From the NCBI RefSeq assembly GCF_000247695.1, contig NW_004624732.1:19592180-19656179 (forward strand): 64,000 nt of DNA. Direction: 5' to 3'. The notes under the pieces are model-generated. The model did no database searches. It had not been told where the DNA came from and was given only the letters and a program-made list of their open reading frames with translations. The translations under genes were made by a program, and so were the position numbers. Of this stretch, positions 1 to 10,569 are shown piece by piece. The stretch comes from Heterocephalus glaber. Lineage: Eukaryota; Chordata; Mammalia; Rodentia; Bathyergidae. The number at the start of each line of letters is the position of its first letter. Position 1 is the first letter of the stretch.

Positions 1-1387
1 TGGAATCTCAGTGTTGTTTTCATCTGCATCTCTCGAATGACCAGTGATGTTGAACATTTTTTCATATGTTTATTTGCTGTTTTTATTTCTTTGTCTGAGA
101 AATGCCTGTTCATTTCAGATGCCCATTTTTGAATTGGGTCTTTAATTTTGGGAGTCTGATTTTTTTCAGCTCTTTATTTTTCTAGGTAGTAGTCTTTTTT
201 CTGAGGTACAGCTGCTGAAAACTTTTTTCCCACATTGCAGGTTGTCTGTTAGCTCTGTTGGTGGTTTCTTTTGCAGTGCAGAAGCTTTTTAATAAAATGA
301 GATGCCAGTTGTTGATTTTTTTTGTGCTAGTTCCTGTGCTGCAGAGGTTTTCTTCATAAAGTCTTTTCCTATGCCAATGTCTTCAAGAGTTGTACCTAAC
401 TTATCTTCCAGCTAGTTTAATTTTTCTGTTTTAATATTTAGATATTTAATCCACTTCCATCATAGTTTAGTGCACGGTGATAGATACGGGTCTAGTTTTA
501 ATCTTTGGCAGGCTGAAGTCCAGTTTTTCCAACACCATTTATTAAACAGGGTATCTTTCCTCCAGTGAGGGTGGTTGGCTCCTTTGTCAAAGATGAGGTG
601 GCTGAGTACGTCTGGAGTTGTTTCTGCATCTTCTAATCTATTCCATTGATCCTTAGGTCTGTTTCTTTGCCAGTAGCATGCTGTTTTTATCACTGTGGCT
701 TTGTAGTATAGTTTCAAGTTGGGGATTGTGATAACCCGTGCCACTGCTCTGTTGTCTAGAATTGTTTTTGCTATTCTAGGTCTCTTCTGGTTCCAAAAGA
801 ATTTTTGGATTGTTTTCTCTAGTTCTGTGAAATATATTGTTGGAATTTCAATTGGCATTGCATTAAATCTATATAGAAATTTTGGAAGTATGGCCATTTG
901 CACTATACTGGTTCTTCCTACCTAGGAACAAGGGATGTCTTTCCATTTTCTTATATCCTCTTCAATCTCTTTTTTCCTGTGTGCTATAGTTTTCTTTATA
1001 GAGGTCTTTTGCTTCCGTTGTTAGACTGATTCCTAGAGATTTCAATTTTTTGGATGCTATTATAAAAGGAATTGTTTCTCTAATTTCTATCTCAGTGAGT
1101 CTGTTATTTTTGTATAAGAAGGCTCTTGTTTTTTGAGTGTTGACCTTTTATCCAGCTACTCTACTGAATCGGTCAATTAAGACTTGAAGTCTCTTGGTGG
1201 AGTTTTTTGGGTCTTCTATGTAAAGTATCATATTATCAGCAAATAATGACAGTTTAACTTCTTCCTTTCTTATCTTTATTCCTTTTATTTCTTTCTCTTT
1301 TCTCCTTGCTGTGGCTAATGTTTCCAAAACTGTATTGAACAGGAGTGTTGAAAGTGGGCATCCTTGTCTTCTTCCTGATTTTGGCAT
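1..1387 (-). pseudogene. L1 ORF2 fragment: RT palm/thumb to C-terminal region
   Basis: This is the broken 3' half of the L1 ORF2 protein gene. ORF2p is the endonuclease/reverse transcriptase that carries out target-primed reverse transcription in the nucleus. Readable pieces on the minus strand are [12 protein letters not shown] and the catalytic box region [12 protein letters not shown] (1148-1387). The second catalytic aspartate is replaced by asparagine. Next comes the segment [19 protein letters not shown] to [14 protein letters not shown] (460-903). Bases 1-100 contain the region preceding the final cysteine-rich part of ORF2. The open frames are separated by stops and frame changes, so no protein is expected. 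Confidence 0.85.
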
Positions 1388-2500
1388 GAAAGAGAACTAA
1401 CTCTTTGATTCATTGATTTTTTTGTATCATTTTCCTTGTCTCAATTGCATTGATTTTTGCTCTGATCTCTATATTTTCTCCCTTGTATGAGCTTTGGGCT
1501 TGACTTGTTCTTCATTTTCTATAAGTTTGTGGTTCAACCTTAGGTTTTTTGAGCTCATTGTTTTCCTGATGAGAGAGTTCACTGGTATAAATTTCCCTCT
1601 TTGGACTGCTCTCTTTGTTCCAGAATGTTGTATCACATTATAATTTAAGTGCATAAACTGTCTAATTTCTTCTTTAATTTCACATGTGACCCATTGGTTT
1701 TTCAGCAGGGTTTGATTTTGATTTGTTATTATATTTTTGGGGGCTTTCTTTAGCCATTGATTTCCAATATCATTGAAGTATTTTCTGATAATATGAATGG
1801 GATAATTTCAATTCCTTTGCATTTACTTAGTTCTATGAGCTAGTATGTGGTCTGGTTTGATGTTTGGGGTGGGACACTCTGTATATACCTACTAAGTTCA
1901 TTACTCACAGGTTTGGTTCAGTTCTGGTATTTGTTTATATTTTTGTCTAGTTAATCTGCCTATTTGTGATAGTGGTTCTTTGAGGTTTTCCATTACAAAT
2001 GTATTAGTACTTTTTTGATTTTTCATATCCATTAATATTTGTTTTATATAGTTGAGTACACTGGTGTTTGGTGTATGTTTTTTTCTGGAATCCTGTCACA
2101 CGTAGTATTGTTTTCCATCCTTTGACTTTCAGTCTATGAATTTCTTTTTGAGTTAAATGTGTCTTCAGTGTGCAGCAAATTTTTTATTTTGTTTCTTGAT
2201 CCATTCTTCCAGTCTGCTTCTTTTGATTGGTGAATTGAGACCTTTTACATTGTTGGTTATAACTCATATGTATTGACTTATCCTTGTCATATTGTTTTCC
2301 TGTTGTTGTTTCCCTGTCTTTTCCCTCTGTTTAATTGCTTGTCTTACCTAGTGCCTTCTTTTTTTTTTCTTTTTCCTGGTACTGGGCACCAGAACCACTT
2401 TGCTTAATCCCCACCCTGCCTAGTGCCTTCTTTGTATTGGTGTTCTTGGAGTTGTGGTCTTCATTATCTCTAAAATATCCTTCAGAACATTTTCTGGAGT
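1388..2500 (-). pseudogene. L1 ORF2 N-terminal remnant: endonuclease and linker
   Basis: Minus-strand sequence beyond the RT block corresponds to the linker between endonuclease and RT (residues GKFIPVNSLIRK, then IRAKINAIETRKMIQK). Beyond that lies decayed endonuclease-domain sequence, recognisable by position and by antisense motifs near 2,210-2,260. The join to RQGCPLS at about 1,384-1,390 skips the RT fingers and much of the palm, roughly 300 codons by comparison with a full L1 ORF2. Many stops are present. A small SINE interrupts it at 2,362-2,418. Confidence 0.7.
2362..2418 (-). mobile_element. ID-like SINE, internally shortened, nested in L1
   Basis: The plus strand shows a T-rich run, then CTGGTACTGGG...CACTTTGCTTAATCCCCACC, which is the reverse complement of the local ID-like SINE with its middle missing. 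It is flanked by identical 15-bp direct repeats CCTAGTGCCTTCTTT at 2,347-2,361 and 2,419-2,433, so it is an insertion with a target-site duplication into the L1. Confidence 0.75.
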
Positions 2501-3340
2501 TGATTTGGTGTTCATGAATTTCCTAAGGTGTTCTTTGTCATGAAAGTACCTTATTTCTGCATTGACTTTGAAAGATAGTTTTACAGGGTACATCCATCTA
2601 GGTTGAAGGTTGTTTTCTTTCAGGACATGAAGTACTTCATTCTGAGCTCTCCTGGCCTTAAGGGTTTGTGTTGTGAAGTCTGTTGTGATTCTGATGGGCT
2701 TTATTTTACAGGCAATTTATTTCTTTTCTGTAATATCTTTTAATATTCTGTTCTTGTAATGAGTTTCTGGAATCTTGATTATCACATGCCTTGGAGTAGA
2801 TTTATTTTGGTCATGACTAATTGGAGTTCTATATGCCTCCCTTATATGTATGTCAAATTCTTTTTCCATGTTTGGGAAGTTTTCTGCCATTACTTCTGTG
2901 AATAGTTTTTATGTCATTTGCATTGCCCTACTTTCTCATTAACTCCAATCAATCTATGTTGTTCTTTTTTGCATCCTCTTGCAGGTGTTGTGTTGATTTT
3001 TCATTGTCCTTTACTATTTTTTAAGAAATTTTTCTCTTTATTAACACTAATTGCAATCCTTTTTTCTAGATCTGATATTCTGTCCTCACTTTGGTTCAGA
3101 TGTTTGTATTCTTTCAATGGAGTTTTTAATCTCCTGGATATCTGTTTGAATTTGTTCCATGGATTCCATTTCTCTCCTATGTTGGGCATTCATGGTTTCC
3201 ATCATTCTTCTAAGCTCCCCTATTTTTTATGTGTCTACTCTATATTCAGGGAGCAAGTTCTTCATTTTGATCGTCTCTTTTTTTTTAACCTGAGAAATCA
3301 TTTCTAATTTGCTTTTCTGCATAGCCTCATATATCAGGGA
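2500..3340 (-). pseudogene. L1 ORF1 remnant
   Basis: The minus strand encodes decayed L1 ORF1, the RNA-binding chaperone that trimerises through a coiled coil. The best-preserved part is the coiled-coil/early RRM stretch in 3001-3189 (KFKQISRRLKTPLKEYKHLNQSEDRISDLEKRI). The region at 2,540-2,900 is the more C-terminal part. The matching ORF1 5' segment is found inverted at 38,724-39,284. Frameshifts and stops rule out function. Confidence 0.75.
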
Positions 3341-5180
3341 GGTGTTTTGTTTGTTTGTTTTTTGAGGGTTTTGTTTTGTTTTGTTTTGTTGTTTTTTTTT
3401 GCTGCTTCTGCTGCTGCTGCTGCTGCTAATATCATTTCAGAAAATTCTGATGGGTGGTTGGCTTCTGATTTCCTCTATCTTACTGCCTCCTGGATTTGTC
3501 CTGGGTGGACTGGAGTTGTGGGGTTGTGTTTTGCTTCTGCATCTTGTCATTTTCTATTTTTTTAAATTTGAAATTGTTTTCTGTTTTAGTGCTTGTAAAT
3601 TTCTTGTATTAGATAGCTTTATCAGTAGTATCAAGGCTTCCCTAAGAAATGTGTATTACTCAGCGATGTCTTCTAGGTGTAGCTGGCTTTTGGTATTTGT
3701 GTTTCAAAATTCTACCTTCCCAATTTATTGGAGATGAGAAGTTGGATTTGGCTCAACACCAAGTCCTTTGGTACTGGACTATGGTGATGGTTATGACCCT
3801 AGACAATAACTGGGTTGTCATACAAGGGAGAACAACTGATTACAACAGGTATGGCATTCTTGGTAAAGTAGTGCAATTACCAATATCAGTAGCATCAAGC
3901 ACAGTCCAGGAACTAACAAAATGTGGCATCTATTAATTTGGTACCTTTAACCACAGGAGCAAGATCTACAGTTATACAATAAAATTCAACATAAACCAGA
4001 AAATTGTATGCTTTGACTTGCCCCTTAGTAGAGTGATTTTACTCTTGGGGGGTGGAATATAAGAGGGATAGAGGACAAAACAGAGAGATAAATGAAGAGG
4101 ACTATAGTATAAGCAAGGTTGAAGTGCAAAGGATGTTCACCCAAGCTTTGGAAAAAAGGAGACAAGGACAAGAGAGAAAGAATGAAGGAGAAAGCAAAAG
4201 AATGCTGAAGTGAAACAGAAAGACTAGACAGAATATTCACTCTCATGAAACTATCAAAAAAATCAAGAAAGACAATTTAAGAAATAGAGAAACAAGACAA
4301 ACAAAACAAGAAATAAAAGTAAAAACAGATAAAATAAAAGAAAGAAACAAATAAATAAAGAAAAAAAACAATAAATCTCCTCTGGTGCCCATAGCTGAGG
4401 TAGTGTTTGAGTCTGAGACCAAATCTATGTCAAGTGTACAGTAGGATCAGTGCTGGGTGCAGAGCTGGTCTTGGCTTCTGGATGTGGGGGTTAGGGCCAG
4501 TCTTCAACCAGGAACTTCCTGGTTGGTGTCCTACCCACCCTGTTTGTCTCTGCGTAGCTCTCCCAGTTGCTGTGGTGCTTTTAGCCAGTGTCAGCTGGAG
4601 GCTGCTCCCCATTGGATGTACAGTTAGTCCCTCCCAGATCTTGCACAGTCTCCTCTGTTCCAGTTTTCTGACTCCTTGCTCCTCATTTATCTCAGGGTGT
4701 GGAAGTGCTGTCTTCCCACTCTTTGTCCCATGGGTGTTCCAAGGCTGCTTGAATTCTGCTTCTGCAGTCCATGGCCTTCTCTCTTTTCTTGGGCTGCTGG
4801 TCACAGGGTAGGAGTTGTGTACTCTTCCACTTTCTATCCACTGTGGTTCCTAACCTTGTTGTTGCTAGAGGTTCCAGTTAGCTCCTATTCTGTATGAAAA
4901 AAAAACAAAAACAAAAAAAAACCTTTCAGTCCAGTCAGGTAGGAACAACTTCCTTGTTACCCTGTGTGTACTGGCAGAATTTGATGCCAGGCTGCAGCAT
5001 CTTCTGTTTGTAGGAAGGTAAAAGGGGTTAGGGGTTTATATCCCAGATGTACCCTGTGTGGGTTGAGTTTGCCACAGTTTTGCAGTTTTTTTGGAAACAC
5101 CCCAGAATGGTGAGTCCTGTTCCACAAGCCAGCAGCAGCATCACTGAATCCTTGTGGGCTAGTATGCTGTTTTATGAAGT
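3340..5180 (-). other. Probable L1 5'UTR of the minus-strand element
   Basis: About 1.8 kb immediately upstream of ORF1 in the element's orientation. It contains a (TTTTG)n run and CTG/CTT triplets at 3,370-3,430, a purine-rich A-run at 4,250-4,380, and a GC-richer block at 4,380-5,170 that contrasts with the AT-rich flanks. Position, size and composition fit an L1 5'UTR/internal promoter region, but I recognise no specific family sequence, and 3,560-4,250 could include another insertion. Open frames here (for example 4,407-4,811 on both strands) look like chance frames. Confidence 0.5.
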
Positions 5181-6230
5181 GTGCCAATGTTTTGTTTGAT
5201 CTACAAGTCTCTTATTTGAGATCAATTTGGGGATCAGGATGTATGTCCTTCCTTTTTTTTCCAATTATCTGTGTTTTTAGTTGATTTTCTCTAAATATCT
5301 CTAAAGTGAGTCTTCCTCTATTCAGACATGTTGAAACTCTCTCATGGCTTTTCATTAGGTTAAGAAAAACATAAAATGGCTTAGGGGAGATTGATATGTT
5401 AGACCATGACACCACCACCACTACCACCTGACCATAACAATGATTTCTACTGATCTCAGAGGCCAGGTTTAGTAAGCTTAGTGGGTGGATGAGAATTTTA
5501 GTTCGGTTTAGAAGAAATAAGAGGAATTAAAAACAACAACAAAAAACATCATCAAACTTCTTATTTTTGATCTGTATAATGAATCTCTTAGTCTATAGAA
5601 GTTTAAATAAAAGTAAACAAACTCAATTTCTGAAAAGAGATAAGAAGACAAATTGGGGTAGGACCCCAGAATTAATGGCACAACCCCAAAATAGGGCATC
5701 TGAAGATACCAGCCACTGTAAGAAAGTTACATAGACCTGGCATTTCATAACCTTCACCCTTTGGGCAAATAGCCCAAAATATGAAGAACATTATAAAAAA
5801 CTGGGGGAATCAGAATGCACATGAAAAATAAGCTATGAGATGCTGGAGAAGGAGATGGGAGGAAACTAGTCCTGACAAGCATATCAGGAAAGATTTCTCC
5901 ATACCATACAGACAGAGCAGACTCTGCTATAAAAATCACCCATATGGGGGAGTTCCCATGAGTCCCAGATTGTTGTCTCCTAGTAGAAGACACCTGAATA
6001 AATATGCTGCCAAAGGTACAGTAAGGACTCTGAACAGTGACACAGCCATGGTAAGTAGCCCTTCCTTGGAGAGCTTCTTTGCCACTACTGGTCTGGAGTT
6101 CCCCTTTTCCACTTATAAGTACAAGAGGAACTATGTTAAACTACAAGTTGTGCAACAACATACTTCTGCCCAGGAAATTTAGAATAAATTTAGTAAAAAT
6201 AAGTAATAAATAATAAATAAGTAGCCCATG
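5181..6230. other. Unassigned sequence between two LINE relics
   Basis: I see no recognisable gene or repeat end. The stretch 5,730-6,180 has moderately high complexity and short frames on both strands (5,754-5,993 minus, 5,835-6,182 plus) without recognisable motifs. It may be the 5' part of the HAL1/L1-like relic that follows. Confidence 0.3.
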
Positions 6231-6239
6231 GGGAGACAC

Positions 6240-7400
6240 ACAGCATCTGACCTGGGATAAAACATTTATTCTTCCCTAGCCAGCACTAACAGGGGTTAAT
6301 GGGAACCACAAGGCATCATCCAAGCTAAGCAACCCCATAAAGAGCTAAAATTAAAACTATAGACCACAAGGCAGCCCAGGATGCACAGAGATTTTAGTGT
6401 AACCATCATACAAATGCTTCAAGAATCAGTGAATATTCTCCCTTAACAAATGAAAAAGAAATACAACATCTCATCAAAGGGAAAGAAGCTATAAAACCAA
6501 ATAAATGCTATAGAGGAGAACAAAAAATAAATATTAAAATTTCCTCAATAGTTCAGTGGAAATAAGATTAGTAAATTTGAGGATAATTGAATATAATCAA
6601 TCAGTCTAAAAAAACAGAGAGAAAATAATTTAAACAAAAAAATAAATAGAACCTCCATAAAATGTGAGAAAAACAAACAATATTGGTTGCATCTGTGTCC
6701 CCAAAGGACAAAAGAAAGAGAAAGTGGCTGAAAGAATATTCAAAGAAATAATGGCTGCAATTCTCTCAAATTTGTTCAAGCACGCAAATGTATTTAGGTA
6801 ATAGATTTAATTTAGATTAATCTTAAATTATATACACCCAAGTAAAACAATGGTTATTGCACAGCATAGTGAAAGTAATCAAAACTGGTCAAACTTAAGT
6901 CAGAAAATATTTTTTAAAAAGGCTAGAGAGAAACAATGCATTTTGAAGAGAAGAACGCAAATTTAAATGTCAATTTATTTTTTCATCTGAAACTAGGTAA
7001 AACAGAGTAAAAGGTAAAGTTTTAGGAGCTGAAAAAAATTTTCCAACTGTAACTCTCATATCCAGCTAAACTGAACCTAGGTAGAAAAGTGTTATTTAGA
7101 CATTTTCAGACTAAGGAAAACTAAAATCATATTTTGCCATCAGTCTCTTCTTTAACTATTGTTGAAATAAATGTCTTATTCACAAAGGAAATAATAAAAG
7201 AATCTTGAAACATCCAGGAGGGAGGTAAGAAAATGAAAAGAACAGAAATATGGGTATATACAATAGACTATTCTATTGCTTGTTTTATAAATCATATTTA
7301 AAACAAAATATTACTACTAAATTTATGACACTATCACAATAAAGATAGATTACTGTTGAAACAGTTATAAAAACATGGTTAGGAAGGCATAAGAGGAGGG
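6240..7400 (+). mobile_element. HAL1/old L1-like relic (ORF1-type region)
   Basis: A-rich plus-strand sequence with phrases typical of HAL1/L1 ORF1 regions: GAAAGAATATTCAAAGAAATAATGGCTG at 6,731-6,758, then a run ending in TATCCAGCTAAACTGAACC near 7,060 and a lysine-rich tract. It is too diverged to carry a frame. I recognised it by the order of several matching segments. The ends are approximate. Confidence 0.6.
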
Positions 7401-7620
7401 ATGCTTGTGATGATAATATTATTTAACACCTTGATTTTTTAGGTAGATGAAATAACCAGTACATGTGACAAAGTTGTGTAGAACTAAATGCTCCTGCATC
7501 AATGAGTATTTGTGAATATAAATAAAACCAAAGATATATGAATAAGATTGGTGGATTCTGTAGAGATTTTACTACAGTTTTCCAAAATGCTATCAATAAG
7601 AGAAACATTGTTTCTTACGA

Positions 7621-7662
<42 letters not shown>

Positions 7663-8150
7663 TTGTAATTCAATGTATTTTTAAATAAAACTACATAATG
7701 GTATCATCAAAAAGTTTCATACCTCTTCTCATGGCTCTTTCCTCCTGTATAATAATTCCAATCCAGGGCAATATTCATGCTTCTGATTTAATCAGGAGAA
7801 CACTGAATACTCATCTGATTGTTATTACTTATGCTTGTTTCTAATCTTAGGGTCAGTTATGAAAACTGGCCTAACCTGATTCTGCAGACCCCTTTGATCA
7901 ACCCAGACCCTGACCTCACCCAGGTAGTGTGCATCCTGGGAAGCCTTACCAAGCCACAGAGCTCCATCATCCCATGCCCTTGGGCTCTTGTTTGTGGATT
8001 CTCTCAGTGCTCAGTCTCAAGATCCAAGCAGCTTGTCCTCTGCAAACCTCAAAGCACTGAGCATCTGATAATATCTCTTTTCCTAGATAACTGCTATGAT
8101 AACATTTTTAATTTTTTAAAATTTATTCTTTATATGATCCCATTTTTTAA
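7401..8150. other. Unassigned AT-rich sequence with a TA microsatellite
   Basis: No gene and no confident repeat apart from the TA tract at about 7,623-7,661. A plus-strand frame at 7,819-8,157 (112 codons) lies in moderately complex sequence but shows no motif I can name. Confidence 0.35.
7623..7661. repeat. (TA)n microsatellite
   Basis: About 19 uninterrupted TA units are seen directly. Such tracts are highly length-variable. Confidence 0.95.
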
Positions 8151-8159
8151 AGAATAACT

Positions 8160-8738
8160 GCTCTCAATACCAGCATAAAAACTTCATTCTTCTGTAAAGG
8201 AGAAGAAAAATACATATTTTGCCTCAAATGAGATTTCAAAACCATCCCTTAACCTCCTACTATTATCATGTCCCTTTTGCATGAAATATCACCATTAGTG
8301 GGACTGAAGAATTACTTTAGCCTTGTACATTTTCTTTATTTCAACTTACTTTTTGAAAAGTATGTTCTCTAGGTATAGAATGATAGCAGAATTTTCCTTT
8401 TTCTTTTCATTTAAACTTTTCTTTCAGTGAAGTACTGACACAACTATCTTCTTGTTCACAAAATTTCTAGTAAAAATTTTGCTGTAATTTGTATCTTTAT
8501 TAGTCTTTCCAGAAAATACCTTTTTCCTTGGTTGTTTTAGTTCTTTTTAAATTGTGTTTAAACAGTTTTTGTATCCAGGTTCAGTTGGTTTTGGTTTTTA
8601 TTTTTATCTTGTAGTAATTTTAATGGATTTCTCAACTATGTGGTTTTATACTTTTTATCAAATTTGTTAGCCTTTTTTCCAGTTTTAATTTTTACTTTTT
8701 CTGTTTGCCTTACTTCCCCCATGATTTTGTTAGTTATT
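8160..8738 (-). mobile_element. Old L1/HAL1 relic, first part (split by MRPS35 pseudogene)
   Basis: T-rich antisense text of the kind seen in the ORF1 and upstream regions of old mammalian L1/HAL1 (TTCTCTAGGTATAGAAT, GTCTTTCCAGAAAATACC, TTATCAAATTTG). It continues at 10,043 on the far side of the processed pseudogene. Confidence 0.5.
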
Positions 8739-10042
8739 TTTATTTATTTATTTGTTATGATTACAGATAATTTTAAAATTAACTCTTGGGTAAGAAGTGG
8801 TTTTTAAACATTTTCACTTTTACATCAAATTAGATATTGATTACATGTATTGTAAAATAAAGCAGATCTTCCCACTTCACAACTAATGTTAGATTTAACA
8901 GTCTCTTCACTGACTCTTTGTACTGAGAAAGGGTAATTTCATTTTCCCCCTCATTCTTAAGACTAACAAGAGTCTTTTGATAGGTACGCTTTAGTACCAA
9001 GGAGCTCTTCTTTATTTACTTCTACGTTTTTTCTCAGCAATGCTAATTTGGAGAAGTGTTTCCAGGATATTTTTTTCTGAGGAGGTATTTTTCCATATAT
9101 ATTCGTCGATGTCTATTTCAGTCTTATTTTTTTCCCATTCTTCAGCTTTCCAAGATTCATGGTATGATACTGTCAGTAGATACAGTGCATAATCATAGTT
9201 CTGTCTCTTTAAAGGGCATCTATCTGTTTTGATGGTGAGTACATCCCTAGTCTTGCAGTATCGTTCTCCTACAAGTTTAATCAATTTCTTCTTTGCCTGA
9301 TTATCTAAATTCAAACTAGAAAGTTTCACCCTTAAGGTTACTCCTTGTGCTTTGGGGTTTTGAACAGATGGTCCTGATGAAACATAATCAGCAGTGTCAA
9401 TTTCAATTGGAAAATGCTTCGCACATTTCACATCACTGTATAGTGCCGCTGGCCACTCGGTGCAGAAATCTTGTTTCAAGAGTAAGGTTACTATTCCTGT
9501 TTTAGGATCTCTGTATTTTCTCCAATTTTTTTTTTTTTTTGTACTGGGAATCGAACTTGGGACCTTGCGCTTTCGAGGCAGGCGCTGAGCTAAATCCCCA
9601 GTCCTCTCCATTTTTTTTTTTTTTTTTGAATGAAAGTTCCTCCTTTAAGAGCTTGGCAGTGCTTTCTAATTGCTACAGGAGTCAAACGAAGAAAATCAGG
9701 GATCTTTAGAAGTTCTAGATTTCCTTCCTTTGCCATAGGAATGCCCTTTTTCACTGGATAACCCATCCGAACAGGGAGAGGCACTGCAGAGGGCTTAAAG
9801 GGCACTGCAACAGGGTATACACTAGGCCAGTCCTGGTCAACAGCCATTTTCTCTGTTCTAGGAGGTAGTGCCTGTCTTCTCATTTGCCTTTCACTTTTGG
9901 ATGTTCTTTCTCCTGTATGCAGGCTAGGTCTCCGAGTGTAAGTGGCTGGTCACGGCAGTGGAGAAGGCCGGCAAAATGAACCGCCACGGGAACATGGCGA
10001 CCACCATGGCTGTAAGAACGGCAAGCCGGAAGGAACAAGCCA
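8739..10042 (-). pseudogene. MRPS35: Processed pseudogene of mitochondrial ribosomal protein S35
   Basis: Two minus-strand blocks match MRPS35, a small-subunit protein of the mitochondrial ribosome. Block 1 (9,883 down to about 9,643) starts [23 protein letters not shown] and runs to HCQALK. Block 2 (9,480 down to about 9,012) runs from [13 protein letters not shown] to [15 protein letters not shown] frameshift then follows, and the C-terminus (VNKEELLGT...[10 protein letters not shown]) is read in another frame to about 8,893. Upstream, AFSTAV-like N-terminal text is out of frame to about 9,995. The introns are absent. Identical 15-bp direct repeats (ATTTTGTTAGTTATT) lie at 8,724-8,738 and 10,043-10,057, which marks an L1-mediated retrocopy. 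An ID-like SINE and an extra in-frame segment separate the two blocks. It is not a working gene. Confidence 0.93.
9526..9606 (-). mobile_element. ID-like SINE inside the MRPS35 pseudogene
   Basis: The reverse complement reads ACTGGGGATTTAGCTCAG, then CGCCTGCCTCGAAAGCGCAAG, GTTCGATTCCC and an A tail. The A and B boxes of a Pol III promoter are visible. A-rich GGAGA sequences on both sides (ATGGAGAG and ATTGGAGAA after A runs) suggest the duplicated target lies in an A-rich tract of the pseudogene. Confidence 0.9.
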
Positions 10043-10057
10043 ATTTTGTTAGTTATT

Positions 10058-10560
10058 GCAGTGACATTTTTGTTAGGATGGTTGCGCTGGTCTCACTGTT
10101 CACTCTGCTCCTTTCTGTAACTTTTTGTTGTTGTTGTTGTCATTTGTTTTGTTTTTTTTTTCTTTTGCTTTGTGTTGGACAGTTTCTATTGGTCATCTTT
10201 GACTTCACTAAGTTTTCTACCTTAGTGAGTAATTATCCATCCATATCATGAATTTTTGGCTTCATCTCAGACCTTATAGCATTTATCTTATGAGTTTAAT
10301 ATGTAATATATCATTTAGGCTCTATTTAACCACTTGAAAATATAGAAACCAGTTATAGTAAGTTTTTGTATGCTTTTCTGATAACACTAACATTTATGAC
10401 AATTTTGGGTCACATTCTATATAGATTCATTTTTTTCCTTACTATATGCTACATTTCCCCATTTTTTTGGATCTGGAAACTTTTGGTTGGATATGAGCCA
10501 TTTTGAATTTTACTTTGTTGGCTGCTAGATATTCTTGTATTCCTGTAAATATTATTGATA
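10058..10560 (-). mobile_element. Old L1/HAL1 relic, second part
   Basis: Continuation of the relic interrupted at 8,738. Antisense HAL1/L1-like phrases include GACAGTTTCTATTGGTCATC (10,178-10,197), GGTCACATTC and GGATCTGGAAAC...TTGGCTGCTAGATATTC. It resumes directly after the 15-bp target duplication, consistent with a single older element split by the pseudogene. Confidence 0.5.
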
Positions 10561-10569
10561 ATTTTTTTA

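Larger units (their letters stand above)
1..5180 (-). mobile_element. LINE-1 element, long, internally deleted, 3' end outside the window
   Basis: The minus strand reads, from the window start upward, ORF2 C-terminal region, reverse transcriptase, endonuclease-RT linker, endonuclease region, ORF1 and then GC-richer 5'UTR-like sequence to about 5,180. Frames with clear L1 ORF2 similarity are at 460-903 ([30 protein letters not shown]), 1148-1387 (RQGCPLS, then [10 protein letters not shown]) and 1469-1654 (RGKFIPVNSLIRK). ORF1 coiled-coil text (SEDRISDLEKRI) is at 3001-3189. The copy cannot move: it has stops and frameshifts, the RT box reads FADN instead of FADD, and part of RT is missing near 1,388. 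It belongs to the same recent family as the copies at 39-41.6 kb and 54.3-55.2 kb. The upper boundary is approximate. Confidence 0.88.

Noticed and set aside
2918..3307. 129-codon plus-strand frame as a gene
   Set aside because: It is the antisense of L1 ORF1; the minus-strand reading shows the coiled-coil text.
4407..4811. 134-codon plus-strand frame (and a 124-codon frame opposite) as a possible gene
   Set aside because: Both strands are open across the same GC-richer block, there is no domain or start context, and the block lies where the L1 5'UTR is expected.
6240..7400. A-rich region as an origin or matrix attachment region
   Set aside because: The order of HAL1/L1-like phrases explains the A-richness better; there is no direct evidence of other roles.
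9012..9611. A 199-codon intact gene reading through the SINE
   Set aside because: The start lies in the SINE, and the rest is an MRPS35 retrocopy with a frameshift before the C-terminus and no introns.
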